From positions 1-7,344 of the forward strand of contig DIYM01000146.1 of NCBI GenBank assembly GCA_002429045.1: DNA of 7,344 nucleotides, in the 5' to 3' direction. The notes beneath the pieces are model-generated. The model saw nothing but the letters and a program-made list of their open reading frames with translations. It was not told where the DNA came from and searched no databases. The position numbers were made by a program, and so were the translations under genes. Shown one piece after another: positions 1-5,756 of the stretch. Numbering within the stretch: the stretch's first letter is position 1; every line of letters starts with the position of its first letter. Source of the stretch: Phycisphaerales bacterium UBA6054 (GTDB lineage Bacteria; Planctomycetota; Phycisphaerae; Phycisphaerales; UBA1924).

Positions 1-1246
1 CGTTGCCCCCACGCTGCCCGTTGGTGCCGTCGTCCTGCTCGCCCGAGCCGCCGTACGGCGAGCACGAGCCGCCGGTGCCACCGGAGCCTCCGAGCCCGCC
101 GTTGCCGCCGTCGCCCCCCGCCCCGCCGTTGCCCGCGGCGAGCGTGGAGTTGAAGATGTTGACATCGCCGACATCGGTCGCGATGACGGCGTAGCTGTTG
201 CCGGCCGAGAAGCCCCCAGAGCCACCGGTACCCCCGTTCCCGCCGCCTCCGCCGCCGCCGCCCGATCCGCCGTAGCTGTCGCAGCCGGAGGTGCCCCCGC
301 CACCGCCGCCGCCGCCTCCACCGCCGCCGCCGCGTGTGCCGGTGGCTCCGAAGAAACCGCGGGCGGGCGTGACGAAGGGCTGGATGTTGGGCTGCGACGG
401 CGTGCCGTCGGGCCCGGCGGGCCCGCTGCCGCCGTTGCGTCCGATGGAGCCGCCGAGGTTGCAGCGGTTGCCGAGCCCGTCAGACGCTCCGGAGCCCCCG
501 GCTCCGCCGGACGCGAAACCGCCCGGCCCGCTGTTGCTGCCGCCCGAGTTCCCGCTGCTGCCGTTGGCGGAGCCGAGGCCCGCGTTGCCGCCCCGTCCGC
601 CGTTGGGGCTGCCGCCGGAGCCGCCCTGCGGGCGGGAACAGTCTGCGCAGAACACCCCGTTGCTGTTCTCGCAGCCCTGGCGTCCGCGGAAACCGTTGCC
701 GCCGCGTGCGCCCGAGTTGCCGTTGGTGCCGCTGGCGCCCGAGCCACCGTTGCCGGCGGTGAGATCTGAGTTGGAGATGTTGATCACGCTCCATCCGTTG
801 CGGAGATCGAGCGCGATGGAGTGCTGCGAGGAGTTGGCCGGCGCGTTCGCGGCTTGGACCGCGAGGTTGTCGAGGGTCAGCAGGAGGGACGTGTTGCCCC
901 CGGCGTCCGCGACGATCGCGACGTTGCTGGACGAGACGATCTCGGTGGGCGTGACGGACGGGGTGCGATCCCATGTGAACGGATCGAAGCCGCCGAAGAG
1001 TTCGACGGTCGCGCCGATGGTGATCTGGGTTTCGCTGTAGGTGCCTCCGGCGATGTAGACGGGGCGTCCGGGCTGGCCGGCGGCGAGCGCGACGGCGGCG
1101 GCGATCGATCCCAGCGGTTCGGCCTGGGTGCCCGGGTTGCCGTTGTCGCCCGAGAGGCTGACGAAGATGGGTTCGTTGGCGAGTGCGGCGGAGGAGCAGA
1201 TCGCGGCGATGATGGCCGCGGCGTGGCGTGCGGTTCGCGTGTTCAT
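1..1246 (-). CDS. Secreted glycine-rich beta-helix protein, DUF1565-like N-terminus (3'-truncated by window)
   Basis: The frame is open from an ATG at 1246-1244 to the window edge, giving 415 N-terminal residues; the C-terminus is missing. Residues 1-23 form a Sec signal peptide (Arg/His n-region, Ala/Ile core, likely cut ALA|NEP) with no lipobox. Residues about 28-95 carry the hallmark of DUF1565/right-handed beta-helix proteins: SGDNGNPGTQAEPLGSI, then VYIAGGTYSET and ELFGGFD. From about residue 160 the chain turns into a Gly/Asn/Ser-rich, PGRS-like region with a run of 13 Gly (306-318) and several Cys. It is interrupted by a short hydrophobic rung that recurs (155-168 and 362-375). The likely role is a surface or extracellular structural or adhesive protein; substrate and partners are unknown. 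A C-terminal anchor or sorting signal could lie outside the window. A GGGGA about 6 bases before the ATG is a weak ribosome site. The opposite strand is an apparent proline-rich frame and only a shadow. The coding call is firm; the function is not. Confidence 0.85.
   Translation of the reverse strand, partial: MNTRTARHAAAIIAAICSSAALANEPIFVSLSGDNGNPGTQAEPLGSIAAAVALAAGQPGRPVYIAGGTYSETQITIGATVELFGGFDPFTWDRTPSVTPTEIVSSSNVAIVADAGGNTSLLLTLDNLAVQAANAPANSSQHSIALDLRNGWSVINISNSDLTAGNGGSGASGTNGNSGARGGNGFRGRQGCENSNGVFCADCSRPQGGSGGSPNGGRGGNAGLGSANGSSGNSGGSNSGPGGFASGGAGGSGASDGLGNRCNLGGSIGRNGGSGPAGPDGTPSQPNIQPFVTPARGFFGATGTRGGGGGGGGGGGGGTSGCDSYGGSGGGGGGGGNGGTGGSGGFSAGNSYAVIATDVGDVNIFNSTLAAGNGGAGGDGGNGGLGGSGGTGGSCSPYGGSGEQDDGTNGQRGGN
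119..163 (-). repeat. Second copy of the internal beta-rung plus Gly-loop motif
   Basis: This codes for residues 362-375 (VNIFNSTLAAGNGG) and the start of the next Gly-rich loop (GAGGDGGNGG). It is the partner of the copy near 734-784. Both copies are followed by a Gly-rich stretch that contains Cys. Further copies may follow beyond the left edge of the window. Confidence 0.6.
734..784 (-). repeat. First copy of an internal beta-rung plus Gly-loop motif in the secreted protein
   Basis: This codes for residues 155-168 and a little flank: INISNSDLTAGNGG, followed by a Gly/Asn/Ser-rich loop. It matches the second copy at residues 362-375 (VNIFNSTLAAGNGG) in a pattern (V/I)-N-I-x-N-S-x-L-x-A-G-N-G-G. 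The likely reading is one strand of a beta-helix coil from which a glycine-rich loop is extruded. The copies are 207 residues apart. Confidence 0.6.
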
Positions 1247-1303
1247 GGTGTTCCCCGTTGTCTGAGCCCTGGTGTGCGTTTCCGGGCTGGGTTCTGGCGG
1301 GAC

Positions 1304-1346
1304 GCGTTCGCGCGGCCCGGTTCTGGGAGGGCGAACGCGAACCGGG
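1304..1346. repeat. Two interleaved perfect 8-bp inverted repeats (possible operator or alternative hairpins)
   Basis: GCGTTCGC (1304-1311) is the reverse complement of GCGAACGC (1331-1338), and CCCGGTTC (1316-1323) is the reverse complement of GAACCGGG (1339-1346). The arms occur in the order A-B-A'-B', so the two hairpins exclude each other or form separate protein-binding half-sites. Their position in a divergent intergenic region fits a regulatory site. No factor can be named, and in such GC-rich DNA some chance matching is expected. Confidence 0.45.
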
Positions 1347-1381
1347 CGGGGTGCGCCAAGGCGGATTCACAAGAAAGCGCA

Positions 1382-1397
1382 GCGCCGCGGGCGGCGC
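1382..1397 (+). repeat. GC-rich perfect hairpin upstream of the nucleosidase gene
   Basis: GCGCCG (1382-1387) pairs with CGGCGC (1392-1397) across a CGGG loop. It ends 18 bases before the ATG at 1416. No T-run follows, so it is not an intrinsic terminator for the plus strand. If transcription starts upstream it would sit in the leader and could affect translation; if the gene is leaderless it would be in promoter DNA. Confidence 0.35.
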
Positions 1398-1404
1398 CGG
1401 GCGA

Positions 1405-1410
1405 TAGGGT
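1405..1410 (+). promoter_or_regulatory. Candidate -10 hexamer TAGGGT directly before the nucleosidase start
   Basis: TAGGGT fits the TANNNT form of a -10 element and ends 5 bases before the ATG at 1416, so transcription would begin at or near the start codon. The overlapping AGGG (1406-1409) could instead be a weak Shine-Dalgarno sequence, with 6 bases to the ATG. I see no good -35 hexamer at the usual distance. The two readings cannot be separated from sequence alone. Confidence 0.3.
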
Positions 1411-1415
1411 CAGAG

Positions 1416-2159
1416 ATGAGCGAGACCGGCGGCGTGATCGGCGAGGAGTGCGGCGTGGCGATCCTGTGCGCGATGCCCGGGGAAGCGGCGCCGATCATCG
1501 GGCGTCTGGGGCTTGAGGGGTGCTCGGATGCTCCCTGGGACGACCGGCTCCCGATGGGGCTCTGGCGGCACCCCAGCGATGAGTTGGCTCTGGTGACGAA
1601 CGGCGTGGACGGGCGGACCGGGGCGGATCTGATCGGGACGACGCCGGCGGGGTTGGCGGCTGCGATGATCTGCGAACACCTCAGGCCGGACGTGCTGCTC
1701 GTTGCCGGGGCGGCGGGCGGGCACTCGGCGCGGACGGAGATCGGTCGGGTGTATCTGATCGATCGCGCGTTCCACCACGACCGTCGGATCCCGCTTGCGG
1801 AGTTCGCCGAGTACGCGCCGGGGCCCGAGTCGTTGTTCGCGGGCGACGCGCTCGCGTCGGCGTGCGGGGCGTCCGTGGCGTCGGTGTCGACGGGGAACGC
1901 GCTGGACACGCTGGAGGGGGAGTTGGCGTTCTTTGAGCGTCACGGGGTGAGCGTGAAGGACATGGAGACCGCGACGATCGCGTGGGTCGCGGGGCAGTTC
2001 GGGGTCCGCTGCGCGGCGCTTCGGGCGGTGACCGATTTCTTCGATCGGGCGGCGCCGGAGGAACAGTTCGTGGCGAACTTCGGGCGGGCGGTCGAGAATC
2101 TGGCGGAGGCGGTGGTCGGGGGGATGCCTGGGCTGCTCGCGTTAGCGGGCTCCCGGTGA
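1416..2159 (+). CDS. 5'-methylthioadenosine/S-adenosylhomocysteine nucleosidase family protein (plant MTN-like)
   Basis: This 247-residue protein belongs to the nucleoside phosphorylase/hydrolase superfamily (PNP_UDP_1). Family members cleave MTA, and often SAH, to adenine plus a thioribose product, recycling the by-products of polyamine, quorum-signal and methylation reactions in the cytoplasm. Visible motifs are ILCAMPGEAAPI (Glu23 = E. coli MTAN Glu12), VAGAAGGHSARTEIGRV (about 97-113), KDMETATIAW with catalytic Glu184 (= Glu174) and AVTDFFD with general acid Asp207 (= Asp197). HDRRIP, STGNALD and KDME are more like plant MTN1/2 than E. coli MtnN, as I recall those sequences. I chose the ATG at 1416 because upstream in-frame codons give only an Arg-rich tail. 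The gene stands alone on the plus strand and overlaps the facing oxidoreductase by 18 bp. The family is certain; the exact substrate (MTA only, or also SAH) is not. Confidence 0.88.
   Translation: MSETGGVIGEECGVAILCAMPGEAAPIIGRLGLEGCSDAPWDDRLPMGLWRHPSDELALVTNGVDGRTGADLIGTTPAGLAAAMICEHLRPDVLLVAGAAGGHSARTEIGRVYLIDRAFHHDRRIPLAEFAEYAPGPESLFAGDALASACGASVASVSTGNALDTLEGELAFFERHGVSVKDMETATIAWVAGQFGVRCAALRAVTDFFDRAAPEEQFVANFGRAVENLAEAVVGGMPGLLALAGSR
2142..2159. other. 18-bp overlap of convergent coding ends
   Basis: The nucleosidase stop (TGA, 2157-2159, plus) lies beyond the oxidoreductase stop (TAA, 2144-2142, minus), so the last codons of both genes share 18 bp. No room is left for a bidirectional terminator between them. 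Transcripts from each side must end inside the facing gene. Confidence 0.9.
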
Positions 2160-3341
2160 GGCTGCTGCCGGGCGAGTGCCGTCCGGGTTGAGTCCGAAGG
2201 GGCTGGGCGTGCTGTCGAGCATCGCGTGGACGGCGTGTCGTGCTGTGGTGTGGCCCATGGACATGCCGTGCCCGGTGAGCCCGCCGCAGAACCAGACGCG
2301 GGGATCGAGGGCGGTGGGCTTGACGATGGGCACGGCGTCGGGGGTGAAGCCCATGATGCCGGCCCAGCGTGCGGTGACCGTGTAGCGGTCGGTGATCAGT
2401 GTTCTGATCCATTGCTCGAGGGTGTGCTGGACGGTGCGGGTGACGGCGTCGGTGTCGGTGCGTTCGGCGTGTTCGTCGGACTTTCGTGCGCCGCCGAGGA
2501 TGATCTCGCCCGGGCGTCCGGGTCGTATGTACTCGGAGCCGTGGTTGATGTAGTAGGCGTATGCGAGGTCGGCGAGGGCGGGGTCGTGCGGGCGGAATGA
2601 GAGCATCTGGCCGCGGTTGGGGGTGACGACGCCTTCGAGTTCGGGGAGGAGGTGGCGGGCGTATGCGTTGGTGCAGACGAGTGCGTGGTCGGCGGCGACC
2701 TCGGCGGCGCGGGCGCGGATGAGCACGCCCTTGTCATCGGGCTCGATGGCGTGGACGGGTGCGTTTGTGATGACGCGGGTGCGCTCGAGTTTGCCCTGGA
2801 GGAAGGCGACGAGTTCGGCGGGCGAGCATGTGGCGTCGTGGGGGTTGAGCAGGCCGACGGAGGCGTGGCCCGAGTTCCAGACGGGGTCGTCGGGTGCGGC
2901 GGCGCCTGGCCGGAGGAGTTGGGTCTCGAATCCGTCGTCGGCGAGGAGCCTTGCGGAGCGTTCGAGCTGGTCGGCTTCGTCGTCGAGGGTTGCGGCGAGG
3001 CAGGATGGGCGGTCCTCGAAGGAGGGGACGGATTCGAGCCCGAGGGCCCGGAGGGCTTTGAGGTTGTCTTCGGTCCATCGCCAGAGGAATCGGGCGCGGT
3101 CTCGGCCGAGGTCTTCGATGGCGGCGGCGTAGTTCTCGGCGGCGCCGCGCATGAGGTAGCCGGCGTTTCGGCCGCTGGCTTTGGAGGCCGGGTACTCGGC
3201 TTCGAGGACGACGCAGGGGATGTTGCGTGCTTCGCACTCGATGGCGGCGGAGAGGCCCGAGATGCCGGCGCCGATGATGGCGACGGCGGTGTCGGTGCGT
3301 TCGGGGGTGGGGCTGCGTTGCTGCCAGAGGCTGACGGTCAT
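2142..3341 (-). CDS. FAD-dependent oxidoreductase, DAO (D-amino-acid/glycine oxidase) family, PuuB-like
   Basis: This 399-residue flavoprotein likely oxidises a C-N bond of an amino acid or amine. The N-terminal Rossmann motif is AIIGAGISGLSAA (21-33) with the ribose-binding Glu47 at the end of the second strand (VVLEAE). ASGRNAGY (55-62) matches the SGRN/QNGG segment that follows it in PuuB-like and glycine/sarcosine oxidase-like members. The substrate-domain strand is EYIRPGRPGEIILGGAR (270-286). The C-terminal FAD motif is FCGGLTGHGMSMGHTTAR (351-368), preceded by WAGIMGFTPDAVPIV (326-340). Length is typical. No Cys is placed for covalent flavin, and no signal peptide is seen. It is the last gene of the minus-strand cluster, 9 bp behind the glycerate kinase stop. 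No Shine-Dalgarno precedes the ATG. The family is clear; the substrate (gamma-glutamylputrescine, sarcosine, glycine or other) is not. Confidence 0.88.
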   Translation of the reverse strand: MTVSLWQQRSPTPERTDTAVAIIGAGISGLSAAIECEARNIPCVVLEAEYPASKASGRNAGYLMRGAAENYAAAIEDLGRDRARFLWRWTEDNLKALRALGLESVPSFEDRPSCLAATLDDEADQLERSARLLADDGFETQLLRPGAAAPDDPVWNSGHASVGLLNPHDATCSPAELVAFLQGKLERTRVITNAPVHAIEPDDKGVLIRARAAEVAADHALVCTNAYARHLLPELEGVVTPNRGQMLSFRPHDPALADLAYAYYINHGSEYIRPGRPGEIILGGARKSDEHAERTDTDAVTRTVQHTLEQWIRTLITDRYTVTARWAGIMGFTPDAVPIVKPTALDPRVWFCGGLTGHGMSMGHTTARHAVHAMLDSTPSPFGLNPDGTRPAAASPGAR

Positions 3342-3350
3342 TGGGAGATC

Positions 3351-4511
3351 TTATCTGAACCAGATGGCCGCGATGTCGTTGGCGTTGGTGCCGGTCGGTC
3401 CGGTGCGGATGAGGGCGTCGAGGCGTTCGGCGGCGTGGTAGGAGTCGTGCGTTTCGAGTGCGCGGTCGGCGAGATCGCGGTTGGCTTTGGTCTGAAACAT
3501 CTTCGAGGTGAGGACGGCGCCGGCGGCGTCGGTCGGGCCGTCGACGCCGTCGGTGGCGAGTGCGAGGACGGTCCAGTCGCGGTCGGGGGGGAGGCGTCGT
3601 GCGGCGGCGAGTGCGAGTTCGAGGTTGCGGCCTCCCTTGCCGGTGGCGTTGGCCACGGTGACGGTGGTCTCGCCGCCGGCGAGGACGGGGCGGTTGGACT
3701 TGAGGGCGAGTTCGGCGAGGTGTCGGCCGGAGATGCTTGCTTCTCCGGTGAGGGGCTGGTCGGGGATGAGCGGGTCGAGGTTGCAGCGGCGCATGGCTTC
3801 GGCGGCGGCGCGGACGGCGGTGTGGTTGTCGGCGATGACCGTGTGCTCGGCGGGCGGGTCGCGGTCGCTGGCGATGAGCGGGCCGGAGGCGATGGTGTTG
3901 AGATCGTTGCCGAGGACGTCGGAGAGGACGAGGGCGATGACGCGTGTGCTGGCGCAGGCGCGGAGGAGGCCGCCTGCTTTGAGGCGTTCGAGTTGGCGGC
4001 GGTGGTGGTTGAGTTCGCGGATGTCGGCGCCGGCGCGGAGGAGGCGGTCGGTGGTGTCGCGGATGCGGTCGAGGGTGACGCCGGGGCGGGGGGCGGTGAG
4101 GTGTGCGGAGCCGCCGCCCGAGATGAGGACGAGGGTTGGTTCGCCCGGGTCGGCGGCGCGGGCGGAGGCTTCGAGGGCGTCGGCGGCGGCGATGTTGCGC
4201 TCTGTTGGGAGGGGGTGGTCGGCGGGGTGGGCGTTGGCGCGCGGGTGGTTGATGAGGTGGGTGTGCTCGGGCGGGCAGATGATGGCGGCTTGGGAGAGGC
4301 GGCCGGCGAGCAGTTCGATGGCGGCGGCGGCCATGTGGGCGGCGGCTTTGCCGAAGGCGAGGAGGCGGGCGGAGGGGGCGTGGTTGAGTTCGGCTGGCCA
4401 GTGGTTGCGGACGGCGGTGCCGGCGTCGCAGGCGGCGAGCGTAGAGGCGATGATGTCGCGTTCGGGCGGTTGGATATGCCGGGGCAGATGGGGCTGGAGG
4501 TCGCGGCGCAT
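3351..4511 (-). CDS. Glycerate 2-kinase (DUF4147/MOFRL family)
   Basis: This 386-residue enzyme of the GckA/TtuD type is predicted to phosphorylate D-glycerate with ATP to 2-phosphoglycerate, feeding serine, glyoxylate or tartrate carbon into glycolysis. The N-terminal DUF4147 part shows LLAFGKAAAHM (50-60, with the family lysine Lys55), LVLISGGGSAHL (127-138), ADIRELNHHRRQLERLKAGG (162-181) and SDVLGNDLNTIASGP (197-211). The MOFRL part shows GGETTV, GKGGRNLELAL (291-301), ATDGVDGPTDAAGA (319-332) and TGTNANDIAAI (373-383). The usual VRKHLSxxKGG signature, as I recall it, is altered here to HRRQLERLKAGG. The ATG at 4511 is chosen because it lies 2 bp after the aminotransferase stop; the upstream open frame is an Arg/Pro/His-rich shadow. 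The protein is a little shorter than most family members (about 420-450). The older name hydroxypyruvate reductase for this family is less likely to be right. Confidence 0.9.
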   Translation of the reverse strand: MRRDLQPHLPRHIQPPERDIIASTLAACDAGTAVRNHWPAELNHAPSARLLAFGKAAAHMAAAAIELLAGRLSQAAIICPPEHTHLINHPRANAHPADHPLPTERNIAAADALEASARAADPGEPTLVLISGGGSAHLTAPRPGVTLDRIRDTTDRLLRAGADIRELNHHRRQLERLKAGGLLRACASTRVIALVLSDVLGNDLNTIASGPLIASDRDPPAEHTVIADNHTAVRAAAEAMRRCNLDPLIPDQPLTGEASISGRHLAELALKSNRPVLAGGETTVTVANATGKGGRNLELALAAARRLPPDRDWTVLALATDGVDGPTDAAGAVLTSKMFQTKANRDLADRALETHDSYHAAERLDALIRTGPTGTNANDIAAIWFR

Positions 4512-4513
4512 GT

Positions 4514-5743
4514 CTAGCCCAGGGTTTCGCGGAGGTTGGCGATCGCCTGTTCGATGGTGGGTTGTTGCTTGCAGAAGGCGAAGCGGATGAAGCGTCCCCC
4601 GTCGGATGGGGTGCTGTAGAACGCGGAGGGCGGGATGGCGGCGACCCTGGCGTGCTCGGTGAGGTGACGGCAGAGGGCGGCGTCGGGGGTGGTTTCGGGG
4701 GAGAGGGCGAGCCCGGCTGAGACTTCGGTGTGGTCGGCCATGACGAAGTAGGTGCCGGCGGGGTTGAAGCACTTGAAGCCGAGGTCGGTGAGGGCGGGGA
4801 CCAGCAGGTCGCGCATGGCGTGGTCGTGGGCTCGGATGGATTCGGCGATGGCGTGGTGCTTGGTGAGGAGCTCGGCGGCCGCGTGCTGGAGGGGGGTGGC
4901 GACGGCGAAGGTGAGGAACTGGTGGGCGGCGCGGACGGCGGCCGTGAGGTGCGAGGGGGCGATGGCCCAGCCGATCTTCCAGCCGGTGAGCGAGAAGGAC
5001 TTGCCGATGGAGGAGACGGTGACGGTGCGGTCTGCCATGCCCGGGAGCGTGGCGATGGAGATGTGGGGCTGGGATTCGTCGTAGGTGAGTGTTTCGTAGA
5101 CCTCGTCTGCGAGGGCGATGGCGTCGTGCTGCAGGCAGAGGTCGGCGATGGTCTGGAGTTCGGCTTTGGAGAGGACGGCGCCGGTGGGGTTGTGCGGGGT
5201 GTTGATCAGGACGAGTCTGGTTTTGTCGGTGAAGGCGGCGCGGAGTTCGGGTTCGTCGAAGGTGAAGCGGGTCCCGGATTCGTCGGGGCGGAGTTGGACG
5301 AAGCGCGGGGTCGCGCCGGCGAAGGCGACGCAGGCGCGGTAGGAGTCGTAGAAGGGCTCGAAGAGGACGACCTCGTCGCCCGGGTTGACGAGCCCGAGCG
5401 TGGCGGCGGCGAGGGCTTCGGTGGCCCCGGCGGTGACGGTGATGCCGGTGTCCGGGTCGGGGCTGATGCGGCTGCGGGAGGCGGACCAGTCGGCGATGGC
5501 GCGGCGGAGTTGCGGGGTGCCGGGGAGGGGTGCGTACTGGTTGTGGCCGGCTTGCATGGCCCGGGCGGCGGCTTCGTGGGCGGCGGCGGGGCCGGGGTCG
5601 TCGGGGAAGCCTTGGGAGAGGTTGACGGCGTGGTGCTGTGCCGCGAGGGCGGACATCTGGGCGAAGATGGTGGTGCCGAAGGGGGCGAGGCGGCGTGCGG
5701 TGTGCCCGGGTGCGTGGGTCTGCATCGGGAGAGCGTACTGCAT
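4514..5743 (-). CDS. PLP-dependent class I/II aminotransferase (YbdL/kynurenine aminotransferase type)
   Basis: This 409-residue fold-type I aminotransferase moves an amino group from an amino acid to a 2-oxo acid. Landmarks are TTIFAQMSALA (24-34), VNLSQGFPDDPGP (40-52), ITVTAGATEAL (101-111), FYDSY (131-135), NTPHNPTG with PLP-contacting Asn185, LADEVYE with Asp213 and Tyr216, SSIGKSFSLTGWKIGWA with Schiff-base Lys248, GTYFVMADH and RFIRFAF with carboxylate-binding Arg387. The N-terminus, NTPHNP and AAIPPSAFY resemble E. coli YbdL (methionine aminotransferase) and mammalian glutamine transaminase K/kynurenine aminotransferase. Preferred substrates may therefore be methionine, glutamine or aromatic amino acids. 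The start could instead be Met7 (5725), which would remove the non-conserved MQYALP; neither has a Shine-Dalgarno. It is second in the operon, 13 bp after the hydrolase and 2 bp before the kinase. The family is certain; the substrate is inferred. Confidence 0.9.
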   Translation of the reverse strand: MQYALPMQTHAPGHTARRLAPFGTTIFAQMSALAAQHHAVNLSQGFPDDPGPAAAHEAAARAMQAGHNQYAPLPGTPQLRRAIADWSASRSRISPDPDTGITVTAGATEALAAATLGLVNPGDEVVLFEPFYDSYRACVAFAGATPRFVQLRPDESGTRFTFDEPELRAAFTDKTRLVLINTPHNPTGAVLSKAELQTIADLCLQHDAIALADEVYETLTYDESQPHISIATLPGMADRTVTVSSIGKSFSLTGWKIGWAIAPSHLTAAVRAAHQFLTFAVATPLQHAAAELLTKHHAIAESIRAHDHAMRDLLVPALTDLGFKCFNPAGTYFVMADHTEVSAGLALSPETTPDAALCRHLTEHARVAAIPPSAFYSTPSDGGRFIRFAFCKQQPTIEQAIANLRETLG

Positions 5744-5756
5744 GCGCGGGGTGCGC

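Larger units (their letters stand above)
1247..1415. other. Divergent intergenic region between the glycine-rich protein and the nucleosidase
   Basis: These 169 bp separate two genes that are read away from each other, so both 5' regulatory regions should lie here. I see no convincing -35/-10 pair for the minus-strand gene. The region holds two interleaved perfect 8-bp inverted repeats (1304-1346), a short direct repeat GGTTCTGG (1290-1297 and 1319-1326) and a GC-rich hairpin at 1382-1397. A TAGGGT hexamer lies just before the plus-strand ATG. No small ORF with credible composition is visible. Confidence 0.6.

Noticed and set aside
291..1040. A proline-rich open frame on the plus strand
   Set aside because: It is the complement of the glycine-rich secreted protein, which has a signal peptide and a DUF1565-like region on the minus strand.
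1..1246. CRISPR-like or tandem DNA repeat array because of the regular GCCGCC pattern
   Set aside because: The pattern comes from glycine codons on the minus strand; there are no fixed-length repeats or unique spacers.
1304..1346. A classical RNA pseudoknot from the interleaved repeats
   Set aside because: The second arms touch with no linking bases and the first linker is only four bases, too short to span an eight-base-pair stem in the geometry required.
1272..1415. N-terminal extension of the nucleosidase from a GTG at 1272
   Set aside because: The added 48 residues are Arg/Gly-rich without family similarity and cross the inverted-repeat region; the ATG at 1416 gives the expected family start.
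2152..2172. CCCGG...CCGGG inverted repeat at the nucleosidase stop as a terminator
   Set aside because: The stem is only five base pairs with an 11-base loop and no T-run, so it is not a credible intrinsic terminator.
2652..4517. A 621-codon open frame on the plus strand, rich in Gly, Val, Glu and Ala
   Set aside because: It lies antisense to the FAD oxidoreductase and glycerate kinase, both of which have clear family motifs. Its composition is the usual shadow of a GC-rich coding strand.
4512..4772. N-terminal extension of the glycerate kinase into the aminotransferase gene
   Set aside because: The extra residues are Arg/Pro/His-rich and overlap the conserved aminotransferase C-terminus; the ATG at 4511 sits directly after the upstream stop.
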